Shown: positions 8,665-16,611 of the stretch, piece by piece | Position numbering within the stretch: position 1 is the stretch's first letter | Layout of the letters: every line of letters begins with the position of its first letter | Assembly: GCF_900113445.1 (NCBI RefSeq) | Contig: NZ_FOPJ01000017.1 | Span: 1-47,616 of the forward strand | Reading direction: 5' to 3' | Source: Corynebacterium spheniscorum | GTDB taxonomy: Bacteria > Actinomycetota > Actinomycetes > Mycobacteriales > Mycobacteriaceae | Length of the DNA: 47,616 bases | The notes under the pieces: model-generated | Told to the model about the DNA's origin: nothing | Databases searched by the model: none | What the model saw: only the letters and a program-made list of their open reading frames with translations | Position numbers and translations under genes: made by a program

Positions 8665-9138
8665 ATGAGTAACCAACGCACTGGCCTCGTGGTGGTGGTA
8701 TCCACCCGCGCTGCTGCCGGGGAGTACCAAGATGAAACCGGCCCCCGCCTGGTGGAGTTCCTCCGCGAATTAGATTTCGATACCCCGGAACCAATCATCG
8801 TTGCTGATGCCGATATTGCCAGCGCCATCGAAGAGATTGTGCGTAATCGCATGCCCAGCGTGCTGCTTACTACCGGTGGCACCGGCATTACCCATGATGA
8901 CCGCACCGTGGAGGCAGTGGAACCGCATATCGAAAGGGCTATGCCGGGCATCGTCAATGACTTCTTCCGCCGCGGCCTGGAACAAACCCCGCTGGCGATT
9001 GTTTCCCGCGCGGTCGCTGGTACCCGTGGCCACAGTTTCCTCATGACCCTGCCGGGGTCCAAGGGTGCGGTCAAAGATGGTATCGCCACGCTGCGCCCAG
9101 TGTTGCCGCACATTATGACGATGTTGGAGCGTGCATGA
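8665..9138 (+). CDS. mogA: Molybdopterin adenylyltransferase (MogA/MoaB family)
   Basis: The 157-residue protein has the MoaB/MogA domain with TTGGTGITHDD near residue 70 and the PGSKGAV loop. It transfers AMP to molybdopterin before MoeA acts. GTG codons at 8656 and 8659 are in frame, but ATG 8665 has GGAAGA eight bases upstream and is chosen. The stop overlaps the next start as ATGA. MogA and MoaB paralogues are hard to tell apart by eye, so the symbol is provisional. Confidence 0.85.
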   Translation: MSNQRTGLVVVVSTRAAAGEYQDETGPRLVEFLRELDFDTPEPIIVADADIASAIEEIVRNRMPSVLLTTGGTGITHDDRTVEAVEPHIERAMPGIVNDFFRRGLEQTPLAIVSRAVAGTRGHSFLMTLPGSKGAVKDGIATLRPVLPHIMTMLERA

Positions 9139-9596
9139 GCGCCGATCCGGATTATGTGCGGGAGCAAACCGGGGTCGTACTTGATGCGCTCATCAGCGCA
9201 GAACCACTCGAGAAGCTTATGCCCGCCGCCCGCGCCGCAACACTCACCGAAGCAATGGGTGCGCTGGTGACCTTCGAAGGCATTGTCCGCGACCATGATG
9301 GTGGCCAGCGGGTGCGGACCCTCACCTACTCCGCGCACCCCAGCGCACAGCAGCTCATCGAAGAGGTCGCCGCATCGGTAAGTGCCGCGCACCCGGATGT
9401 CCGCCTGTGGACCGCGCACCGCACCGGCGCCCTGAAGATCGGTGATCTTGCCTTCGTGGTGTTCGCAGCCTCCGCGCACCGCGGCGCTGCTTTTGCCGCG
9501 GCAGAAAACCTCGCGGATCGCGTCAAAGCTGAGGTCCCCATTTGGAAGGAACAAACCTTAAGCGATGGCGGTGTCCAATGGGTGGGCACGGAGTGA
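9135..9596 (+). CDS. moaE: Molybdopterin synthase catalytic subunit MoaE
   Basis: The 153-residue protein carries the MoaE pattern FEGIVRDHDGG, then LTYSAHPSA, then HRTGALKIGDLAFVVFAASAHR, ending with the catalytic PIWKEQ loop whose lysine is part of the active site. With MoaD it forms the heterotetramer that converts precursor Z (cyclic pyranopterin monophosphate) to molybdopterin. It overlaps mogA by four bases and is followed closely by moeB. Confidence 0.92.
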   Translation: MSADPDYVREQTGVVLDALISAEPLEKLMPAARAATLTEAMGALVTFEGIVRDHDGGQRVRTLTYSAHPSAQQLIEEVAASVSAAHPDVRLWTAHRTGALKIGDLAFVVFAASAHRGAAFAAAENLADRVKAEVPIWKEQTLSDGGVQWVGTE

Positions 9597-9601
9597 GCAC
9601 T

Positions 9602-10645
9602 ATGCGTTATCTTCGCCAAATCGGGCTCCCCGGTTTCGGCGAAGAATCTCAAGAAAAGCTCAGCCAGGCCACAGTCACCGCGGTGGGGTGTGGTGGTTTG
9701 GGTTCTCCTGCCCTACTCTACTTGGTGGCAGCAGGGGTCGGGCGGGTGCGTTTCCTCGACCATGATGATGTTGAGCTGACGAACCTGCACCGCCAGGTGT
9801 TGCACTCCACAGAGGCGATCGGCATCCCGAAGGTGGATTCCGCCTACCAGCGGCTTTCTGCCCTCAACCCGGAGGTTCAGCTAGAGCCGCTGCGCGAAAA
9901 ACTTACCCCGGAGAATCATGTGGAGTTAGTACGCGGCTCCACGGTGGTGCTTGATGGCAGCGATAATTTCCCCACTCGCCACCTGGTGTCTTCGGCTTGC
10001 GCGCAACTAGGTATCCCGCATATTTGGGCTTCCATTTTGGGTTATGAGGCCCAATTATCGGTCTTCGATGCTGCCGCGGGCGGGCCCATCTATGAGGATG
10101 CTTTCCCCCAACCCCCAGCCCCCGGCAGCGTCCCTAGCTGCGCAGAAGCCGGGGTGCTTGGCCCGGTGGTGGGCCAGGTGGGCTGCGCCATGGCCATGGA
10201 AGCCATCAAACTCATCGCCGGCATCGGCAAGCCCCTGCGCGGCACCATCGCCTACTATGATGCCCTCAGCGCCCGCTGGGAATACATCCCCTTAAAACCC
10301 AACCCGCAGGTCCTTGAGCGCGTGCACAGCGGCGTCCTCCCGGAGTTCGAAAAAGACGTCCCCACGCTGAACACTATCCCTGACGGCGCCCTCATTATCG
10401 ACGTCCGCACACCTAAGGAATGCGCCCGCGGCATGATTCCCGGCGCGCAGAACATCCCGCTTGATGAGATCCTCGCCGGCACCCCGCTACCCATCCACAA
10501 CCCCACGCTGCTTTATTGCCAAACCGGCAAACGCTCCGAACGCGCCCTCCGCGCACTGCTGGGCACTCACCCCGCTGAGCTTTTCCACCTCCGCGGCGGT
10601 TATGAATTCTGGAGCTCCTCCCGAGACCCGCAATCAGGCACCTAA
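9602..10645 (+). CDS. moeB: MoeB/ThiF-type adenylyltransferase with C-terminal rhodanese domain
   Basis: The 347-residue protein has an E1-like domain (about 1-240) with nucleotide loop GCGGLG, DLxNLHRQ-like TNLHRQVL, and SCAEAGVLGP with Cys180. A rhodanese domain (about 260-347) follows with active-site Cys306 in LYCQTGKRS. Such MoeBR/MoeZ proteins adenylate and sulfurate the MoaD C-terminus. Both zinc CxxC pairs of classical MoeB are absent: the first is replaced by PIYEDAFP and the second is missing after YYDALSARWEYIP. ATG 9602 has GGAG eight bases before it; GTG 9593 overlapping the moaE stop is an alternative start. Confidence 0.87.
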   Translation: MRYLRQIGLPGFGEESQEKLSQATVTAVGCGGLGSPALLYLVAAGVGRVRFLDHDDVELTNLHRQVLHSTEAIGIPKVDSAYQRLSALNPEVQLEPLREKLTPENHVELVRGSTVVLDGSDNFPTRHLVSSACAQLGIPHIWASILGYEAQLSVFDAAAGGPIYEDAFPQPPAPGSVPSCAEAGVLGPVVGQVGCAMAMEAIKLIAGIGKPLRGTIAYYDALSARWEYIPLKPNPQVLERVHSGVLPEFEKDVPTLNTIPDGALIIDVRTPKECARGMIPGAQNIPLDEILAGTPLPIHNPTLLYCQTGKRSERALRALLGTHPAELFHLRGGYEFWSSSRDPQSGT

Positions 10646-10741
10646 AAAATTTTTTCGCCCGGGGACTTGGGGTTTGCCGCACCTAGTTTTCTCCTAGGCC
10701 ACGGACTAGCCCTTGGCTAGGCGTCTGGCACAATAATCCGC

Positions 10742-11662
10742 ATGCCCCTAAGCACCCAGGATTCCGTTGCCGCAGTGATTGTCACCCACCACCGCGTAGA
10801 GCAATTAGCTCATTCTCTAAAAATTGTGGCCGGCCAAGAACCACGCCCCCTCAAGCACATCATCGTGGTCGATAATGGCAATGAGCAAGCGGTAAAAGAC
10901 CTGGTAGAAGAGGTCTGCGGGGATCGCGGGGTGTATTTAGCTTCCCAGCACAACCTAGGCGGCGGCGGTGGGTTTGCCTATGGTTTCCTCCACGCCCTCG
11001 CACTTGGTGTGGATGCCGTGTGGTGCGCTGATGATGATGGCCACCCCGAAGACACCCACGTGCTCGCCACCCTTCAAGAATGCGCCCAGCGCCATGGTTT
11101 AGAAGAAGTCTCCCCCGTGGTCTGCAACCTGGACCATCCAGAGAACCTGGCTTTCCCGCTTCGCCGCGGGGTGGAGTGGCGCCGTAAACGCGCTGAGCTC
11201 ATCGACCCCAAACACCCCGAAGATGACCTTCTTCCTGGTATCGCCAGTCTGTTTAATGGCGCGTTAATCTCCGCCAGCGCCATGGAACGCATCGGGGTTC
11301 CGGACTATCGGCTCTTCATCCGCGGCGATGAGGTGGAATACCACCGCCGTCTGGTGCGCAGCGGCCTGCCTTTTGGCACCTGTTTAAGCACCGCCTATTT
11401 GCATCCGGATGGTTCCGCGGAGTTCCGGCCCATCTTGGGTGGGCGGATGCATACCCAATACCCAGATAATGAGGCGAAGCGTTTCTTCACCTACCGCAAT
11501 CGCGGTTATCTGATGAATCAGCCGGGGATGCGGCGCCTTTTGCCGCAGGAGTATGCGCGTTTTGCGTGGTTCTTCCTAGTGCAGGAAAAAGACCCCAAGG
11601 GCTTTATGGAATGGTTGCGGTTACACCGGATGGGACGCAAGGAGCACTTCGAGCGCCCATAG
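10742..11662 (+). CDS. glfT1: Galactofuranosyltransferase GlfT1
   Basis: The 306-residue GT2-family enzyme adds the first galactofuranose residues to the decaprenyl-PP-GlcNAc-Rha linker of arabinogalactan, on the cytoplasmic side. It has an N-terminal AVIVTHHR strand, the metal-binding DDDGHPED motif near residue 99 and FIRGDEVEYHRR as catalytic segment. Presence beside the Wzm/Wzt exporter genes matches mycobacterial Rv3782 and its neighbours. AATAAT at 10732-10737 lies so close to the ATG that the transcript may be leaderless. The 96 bases before it otherwise hold no gene. Confidence 0.9.
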   Translation: MPLSTQDSVAAVIVTHHRVEQLAHSLKIVAGQEPRPLKHIIVVDNGNEQAVKDLVEEVCGDRGVYLASQHNLGGGGGFAYGFLHALALGVDAVWCADDDGHPEDTHVLATLQECAQRHGLEEVSPVVCNLDHPENLAFPLRRGVEWRRKRAELIDPKHPEDDLLPGIASLFNGALISASAMERIGVPDYRLFIRGDEVEYHRRLVRSGLPFGTCLSTAYLHPDGSAEFRPILGGRMHTQYPDNEAKRFFTYRNRGYLMNQPGMRRLLPQEYARFAWFFLVQEKDPKGFMEWLRLHRMGRKEHFERP

Positions 11663-11675
11663 CGCATAGCGCACC

Positions 11676-12122
11676 TTAACGAACCTTAAAGATGAAGATC
11701 CTTTGCACCAGGAAGTTCACCACGGTGGTAATGCCCTGGGCGAAGACGAAGGCGGCGGTAATCGCGATCCATTCGGAAACGCCCCAGGATTCCAGCAGGT
11801 GGAAAGCGACCTTATACAGCCCGATATTGAGGAAGAAGGTCAGCAGGTAGAGCACCACCACCGCTAAGAAACGCCGAGCCGATGGTGCGGCTTGGAAAGT
11901 CCAGCGGCGGTTAATCAGGTAGGCCACTGCGGTGCCCAGCAGCACACCGCCGGCGCGCGCCGGGGTGGGAGCGAAGCCGAAGCCACTTTGCAAGATGGTG
12001 GTTAGCCCATAGTCGAAAACCGCTGAAATGCCGCCGGAGATAATAAAGCGCGAGGCCTGGGTTTGCAGGCCAGTGGCGTTGGCGGCGCGGACTTGGGGTT
12101 TTCCTTCTACGGGTTGTGGCAC
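11676..12122 (-). CDS. GtrA family membrane protein (Rv3789-like)
   Basis: The 148-residue protein has four predicted membrane helices and the GtrA motifs FIISGGISAVFDYGL, YLINRRWTF and VNFLVQRIFIF. The mycobacterial counterpart lies next to dprE1 and has been proposed to act in handling decaprenyl-phospho-arabinose or as an anchor for arabinan synthesis; that role is inferred for this gene. It converges on glfT1 with 13 bases between stops and follows wzt on the same strand after a 162-base gap that contains an inverted repeat. Confidence 0.85.
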   Translation of the reverse strand: MPQPVEGKPQVRAANATGLQTQASRFIISGGISAVFDYGLTTILQSGFGFAPTPARAGGVLLGTAVAYLINRRWTFQAAPSARRFLAVVVLYLLTFFLNIGLYKVAFHLLESWGVSEWIAITAAFVFAQGITTVVNFLVQRIFIFKVR

Positions 12123-12223
12123 CCGAGAGAGTTTACCGCCTGCCCGTGGGTTGGGAAATCAGAGTGAGAGATCAATGAACAGCGGTTCAGGTTCCCCCGT
12201 CTCTCCAGGCGCGGCATAGCTCA

Positions 12224-12264
12224 GCCTCCCGACATCGGCGAGGAACTGCGGCGGTACGGGAGGC
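12224..12264. terminator. Inverted repeat between wzt and the GtrA gene
   Basis: GCCTCCCG (12224-12231) pairs with CGGGAGGC (12257-12264), 20 bases beyond the wzt stop. It could end the wzm-wzt transcript. No T-run follows, so this is a weak call. The rest of the 162-base gap shows nothing recognisable. Confidence 0.35.
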
Positions 12265-12284
12265 GGGTCTCGGGGAGGCGCAGC

Positions 12285-13076
12285 CTAGGACTTTGACTCC
12301 ATGTCTTTGAGGAGCCGGCGGACGTGGTTGGCGGCGTCTTTGCCTTCGTAGGCTTCGACGACTTCGTCGACGAGACCGGCTTTGCGGATTTCGCCGTGGT
12401 CGATCCACAGCGCGGTGTTGCAGAGCTGGGCGAGGAAGTCGTTGGAGTGCGAGGCGAAAACGAGGATGCCGGAGCGCGCGACGAGCTCTTGGAGGCGGGC
12501 GCGGGCCTTGGCCATGAAGGCGGCGTCGACGGCGCCGATGCCTTCGTCGAGGAGGAGGATTTCAGGTTCAATACTGGTGACCACGCCGAGGGCGAGGCGG
12601 ATGCGCATGCCGGTGGAGTAGGTGCGCAGCGGCATCGCGAGGTAGTCGCCGAGCTCGGAGAATTCGGCGATTTCATCCATCTTCTTTTTCATCTGGCGGC
12701 GGGATTGCCCCAGGAAAAGGCCGCGGATGATGATATTTTCATAGCCGGAGATTTCGGGGTCCATGCCGACGCCGAGATCGAAGACGGGGGCCACGCGGCC
12801 GCGGATATCGGCGGCGCCGCGGGTGGGTTCGTAGATTCCGGAAAGCAGGCGCAGCAGCGTGGATTTGCCGGCGCCATTGTGTCCGACCAGGCCTACGCGG
12901 TCGCCTTCGCGCAGGTGGAGGTTGATATCGCGGAGGGCTTCGACAACCACCACATTATCGGTATTACGGCCGATGGCGCCGCCAGCTGCGCCCAGGAAGG
13001 CTTTTTTCATGGAACGGGACTTGGCGTCGAAGATGGGGAAATCAACGCAGGCGCCGTAGGTGTCGATAGAAACCAT
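12285..13076 (-). CDS. wzt: Galactan exporter ATP-binding subunit (Wzt/RfbE-like)
   Basis: The 263-residue ABC ATPase has Walker A GHNGAGKST at residues 65-73, signature YSTGMRIRL near 160 and Walker B ILLLDEGIGAVD near 180. It is of the polysaccharide-export type and lacks the C-terminal sugar-binding domain of O-antigen Wzt. With the permease encoded 57 bases upstream it should flip the lipid-linked galactan chain across the membrane for arabinan addition by AftA and Emb. Gene content matches mycobacterial Rv3781-Rv3783. The first residues MVSIDTYGACVDFPI are conserved-looking for this group. Confidence 0.9.
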   Translation of the reverse strand: MVSIDTYGACVDFPIFDAKSRSMKKAFLGAAGGAIGRNTDNVVVVEALRDINLHLREGDRVGLVGHNGAGKSTLLRLLSGIYEPTRGAADIRGRVAPVFDLGVGMDPEISGYENIIIRGLFLGQSRRQMKKKMDEIAEFSELGDYLAMPLRTYSTGMRIRLALGVVTSIEPEILLLDEGIGAVDAAFMAKARARLQELVARSGILVFASHSNDFLAQLCNTALWIDHGEIRKAGLVDEVVEAYEGKDAANHVRRLLKDMESKS

Positions 13077-13133
13077 GGTGCGGGGCCTTTCTGGGGGTGA
13101 AGAGTTGGGCTGTGTGTGTGGGCGGGGTTGGGT

Positions 13134-14039
13134 TTAGACCCAGTAGCTGACGCGGAAGCGCCATTGGCGCATGGCCATCAGCGCGAGGAAGAGGCCACCG
13201 ATGGTGCAGCCGATCACCACCCACCAGTGATAGGCCGGTAAGGAGGCGCCGATTAAGGGCGCGCGGATGACTTCCATGTAGTGATAGAGCGGGTTGAGTT
13301 CTGCGAGGCGGGCGCGGTTGGCGATCTCGCCGCCTTGGTCATGCAGGGTGGAGGTCATCCAGACGATGGGGGTGACATAAAAGAGCAATTGCACGAGGGC
13401 TTCGAGCAGTGGTGCGACATCGCGGTAGCGGGTGGCAACAATGCCGAAGAACATGGTGACCCACACACCATTGATGATCAGTAGCGCCATGGCGGGGATG
13501 GCGAGTGCGAGGTTCCACCCCAGGTTCCGGGGGAATACCAGGATCAAGATGACCCAAATAACGAGGTTGTGGGCCAGGAAGAGGGTTTGGCGCCACACCA
13601 GGCGATAAACATGCACCGACAGTGCGGAGGGCAATTGTTTAATGAGGCCCTCATTGTCGATGAAGATATTGGCGCCTTCTTTAATGCAGCCGGAGATAAA
13701 ACCCCAGATCACTAGGCCCACGGTGACGTGTGGGAGGAACTCGGCGACCGGGATTTTAAAAAGCACCGAATAGAGCAGCCCCAAGGCGAGCGCCATGACG
13801 CCGGTGGCGATGGTGATCCACAGGGGGCCGAGCACGGAACGGCGGTAGCGTTGCTTGATGTCTTGCCAACCTAATTGCAACCACAATTCGTGTTGGCGGA
13901 AGCCGCGCATGAGGTCAGCCCAGGCAGCCCGCAAGGTTTTGGATTGCGAGACCAGCGTATTTGCTGGGTCTGGGGCGGTCATGCGCGCAAGATCGGCGCG
14001 GAGATCCTTCGTGGTATTTCGAGGTTGCACGTTATTCAC
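13134..14039 (-). CDS. wzm: Galactan exporter permease (Wzm/RfbD-like)
   Basis: The 301-residue ABC-2 type permease has a soluble N-terminus of about 60 residues, the QDIKQRYRRSVLGPLW coupling segment typical of polysaccharide exporters, and six hydrophobic segments. It pairs with Wzt downstream on the same strand. The 129 bases to the next gene on the right form a divergent promoter region shared with the PLP-fold gene. Confidence 0.9.
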   Translation of the reverse strand: MNNVQPRNTTKDLRADLARMTAPDPANTLVSQSKTLRAAWADLMRGFRQHELWLQLGWQDIKQRYRRSVLGPLWITIATGVMALALGLLYSVLFKIPVAEFLPHVTVGLVIWGFISGCIKEGANIFIDNEGLIKQLPSALSVHVYRLVWRQTLFLAHNLVIWVILILVFPRNLGWNLALAIPAMALLIINGVWVTMFFGIVATRYRDVAPLLEALVQLLFYVTPIVWMTSTLHDQGGEIANRARLAELNPLYHYMEVIRAPLIGASLPAYHWWVVIGCTIGGLFLALMAMRQWRFRVSYWV

Positions 14040-14168
14040 CCTAGCCGACGGATAGTCGATAGCTTTCTAGGCTTTCCTGCGGTTCTGGTATGAACTAACT
14101 TCTAGTGCAATGATGGCGAGATGAGGTTGGCCTTGCGTGGGGCCACAAATTGGGGCAAAGGAGTGCCG

Positions 14169-15416
14169 ATGTATGACGTCGCCCGAGTGCGCGGGCTCTA
14201 TGGTTCTTTAAGCGAAGGCTGGACCTATCTGAACGCGCATGCTCGCCCGCAGCTACCGGAAACGGTATCTGCTGCGGTGGCGCGCGGCGTGCGGCTGGCT
14301 GCCACCCTCAGCAGCCCAGAACCCCTCGCCCCCAGCGGCGGGGGACATCACTCGAGGAGCCACAACACTGGAGTTCCGGAAGCAGAGTCGCTGATTGATT
14401 CTGCTCGCCTGGGGGTAGCCGACCTGGTGGGGGCCACCGCGCAACATGTGGTGTTGGGCCCTGATGTGCGAACCTTGTATCAGCACCTGGCGGATGCGAT
14501 GCGGCCACTATTGAAGAAGAATTCTTCGGTGGTGTTATCACGGCTGGATGATCCGCGGGTGATCTGGCCTTTGCAGCGCAGTGCCGCGCAGGTGCGTTGG
14601 GCGCAACCAGATTTAGGGACCGGGGAGCTACCGGCCTGGCAATTCGGGGAACTTGTGGATGGTTCTACCCGCCTGGTGGCTTTTTCTGCGGCCCAGGAAA
14701 CCCTCGGCACCATTGCGCCGATGGAGGCGATTGTGGAGCAAGCTCATGCGCGTTCGCGAGCCTGGGTGCTTGCTGATGTGAGTGCTTATCTAGCGCACCG
14801 CCGGGTGGATATTGAGGAATCTGGCTGCGATATTCTGGCCATTGATTTAGCTGCCCTGGGTGGCCCGGATATGGCGGCCTTAGTGTTCCGTTCCCCACGG
14901 ATGTTGCGGCGCCTTGCACCGGTAGATGAAGGCAGCACAGAAATTTTTGATATTCCAGTCTCGGCAGGTTTGGCTGCTGGGGTGGGGCCCTTGGTGGATC
15001 ACTATGCCAGCTTGGGTGGCGATGAATTGCGCGGTACCCGGCGTACACGTTTGCGCACCAGCCAAGAGCAATTGGCGGAATACTATGAGCAGCTACGCCA
15101 GCACCTTTATAACTCCCTGGAGTCCCTAGCCGCAGTGCATATTTTGGGTGTGACTGGGGAGGCTGCCGGTGGGCATTCGGATGATCGCCTACCGCGAGTG
15201 ACCTTTATTGTGCGCGATGTGCCTGCTGCCACGGTGCAGCAGCGGTTGATTGATAATCAGCTGGTGAGCACCCCCGCGAAGGTGACCCCACTCTTGCGGG
15301 ATATGGGGGTAGAAGATGAGGAGTGTGGTGGTGCGACCACCATATCGCTATCGCCTTTTAATACCCTGGCCGATATTGATCATTTGACCAGGGTGTTGGC
15401 TTCCTTGGCGTGGTAG
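14169..15416 (+). CDS. Cysteine desulfurase-like (aminotransferase class V fold) protein lacking the PLP lysine
   Basis: The 415-residue protein has the fold-type I layout of class V aminotransferases: WTYLNAHARPQLPETV at the start, LADVSAYLAHRRVDIEESGCDILAIDLAALGGP in the middle, then a C-terminal small domain. Where the family has S-x-[HY]-K before the FGP-like turn, this protein has DLAALGGP, so the Schiff-base lysine is replaced by alanine (residues 228-229). It is therefore probably not a normal PLP enzyme. ATG 14169 is chosen because AAAGGAG lies five bases upstream; a longer frame starts at 14121. The same family member (Rv3778c) sits beside the galactan exporter in mycobacteria. Confidence 0.75.
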   Translation: MYDVARVRGLYGSLSEGWTYLNAHARPQLPETVSAAVARGVRLAATLSSPEPLAPSGGGHHSRSHNTGVPEAESLIDSARLGVADLVGATAQHVVLGPDVRTLYQHLADAMRPLLKKNSSVVLSRLDDPRVIWPLQRSAAQVRWAQPDLGTGELPAWQFGELVDGSTRLVAFSAAQETLGTIAPMEAIVEQAHARSRAWVLADVSAYLAHRRVDIEESGCDILAIDLAALGGPDMAALVFRSPRMLRRLAPVDEGSTEIFDIPVSAGLAAGVGPLVDHYASLGGDELRGTRRTRLRTSQEQLAEYYEQLRQHLYNSLESLAAVHILGVTGEAAGGHSDDRLPRVTFIVRDVPAATVQQRLIDNQLVSTPAKVTPLLRDMGVEDEECGGATTISLSPFNTLADIDHLTRVLASLAW

Positions 15417-15422
15417 CGCGCC

Positions 15423-16379
15423 TTAAAACTCGAGGACCAATTTGCCGGTTACCTCACCGGATACGAGGTCGCGGTGTGCTTGGGCGGCTTCCGCAATGGG
15501 GTAGCTGGCATAAATGTGGTGTCGGATCTGCCCATCTTCTAAGAGCGGCCACACATGGGTAATGGTGTCACGGCAGATGGCGGCCTTATCTTCCAAGGAA
15601 CGCCCCCGCAAGGTGGTGCCGGCGATAGTCAGGCGCTTGGCGAGGAGTAAACCGAGATTAATTTCGGCTTTGGTGCCGCCTTGTAGGCCAATGCCTACCT
15701 GGATGCCATCATTGGCCAGGGCCCGCATATTTCCGCGTAAATATTTTGCGCCCATAATGTCGAGGATGACATCGCAAGAATTTTTTAGCACCTCGGAGTA
15801 ATCCTCTTCGCGGTAGTTGATGAGAATATCGGCGCCGAGGTTACGGCAATAATCCAATTTGTCTTGGGAACCCGCGGTGACCGCTACTTCAGCGCCGAGG
15901 GCTTTGCATAGTTGGATGGCGAAACTGCCAATACCACCGGAACCACCATGGATGAGCACGCGTTGGCCTTCGGTGACCTTGGCGAGCATCCCGAGGTTGG
16001 ACCAGACGGTGCAGGCTACCTCCACTACGCTGGCAGCCTCACTTAAGCTAAAGCCCTTCGGGATGGGCATGAGTTGGCCTTCGGGGACCTCAACATATTC
16101 GCCATAGCCGCCACCGGCGAGGAGGCAGGCAACCTCGGTGCCAACTTGTTGGTTGGTATCACCGGCATCGACGATGGTGCCGGCGCATTCCAGGCCCATA
16201 ATCTCTGAGGCTCCGGGTGGTGGTGGGTAGTGTCCGGCGGCTTGGAGGATATCGCCGCGGTTGACGCCAGCGGCGGCTACTTTGACCAATACCTCGCCGG
16301 ATTGGAGGGTGGGTTTTTCTACGTCGGTGTAGATGAGGTCGCGGTCTTCTTTTTCGGCTTGGACAATGATTGCCTTCAT
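15423..16379 (-). CDS. NAD(P)H:quinone oxidoreductase, MDR/zinc-alcohol-dehydrogenase superfamily
   Basis: The 318-residue protein resembles quinone oxidoreductases of the PIG3 type. It has a GroES-like N-domain with GVNRGDILQAAGHYPPPPGA, and a Rossmann domain with HGGSGGIGSFAIQLCKALGA near residue 145. Catalytic zinc cysteines of true alcohol dehydrogenases are absent, fitting the quinone reductase branch. It converges on the PLP-fold gene with six bases between stops. Mycobacteria keep the same two genes together (Rv3777, Rv3778c). Substrate unknown. Confidence 0.85.
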   Translation of the reverse strand: MKAIIVQAEKEDRDLIYTDVEKPTLQSGEVLVKVAAAGVNRGDILQAAGHYPPPPGASEIMGLECAGTIVDAGDTNQQVGTEVACLLAGGGYGEYVEVPEGQLMPIPKGFSLSEAASVVEVACTVWSNLGMLAKVTEGQRVLIHGGSGGIGSFAIQLCKALGAEVAVTAGSQDKLDYCRNLGADILINYREEDYSEVLKNSCDVILDIMGAKYLRGNMRALANDGIQVGIGLQGGTKAEINLGLLLAKRLTIAGTTLRGRSLEDKAAICRDTITHVWPLLEDGQIRHHIYASYPIAEAAQAHRDLVSGEVTGKLVLEF

Positions 16380-16485
16380 GCCTGTCCAGCGTAGCTTTTA
16401 TTGGGTCCTGAGGATGCGCTACTATCTGCCAACAGCCCCGTGATTCTTGGTGGAAATTTTTTTCCTGGGAATAATGCGGGTTTGT

Positions 16486-16573
16486 GGAGGCGTGGCAGAG
16501 CGGCCGAATGCACTGGTCTTGAAAACCAGCGATAGGAAACTATCCGCGGGTTCAAATCCCGCCGCCTCCGCCA
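16486..16573 (+). tRNA. tRNA-Ser (anticodon TGA)
   Basis: The acceptor stem GGAGGCG pairs with CGCCTCC, the anticodon loop is CTTGAAA (TGA), the variable arm is long and CCA is encoded. It is the third serine isoacceptor of the window and the only tRNA on the plus strand. Confidence 0.96.
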
Positions 16574-16579
16574 AGAAGG

Positions 16580-16611
16580 CCCTTGCTCCTTTAAAGAGCA
16601 GGGGTCTTTTT
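16580..16611. terminator. Terminator shared by tRNA-Ser(TGA) and the pRiA4b-like gene
   Basis: CCCTTGCTC (16580-16588) pairs with GAGCAGGGG (16596-16604; one G-T pair), followed by TCTTTTT. It lies 6 bases after the tRNA and its right end touches the stop codon of the convergent gene. Confidence 0.85.
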
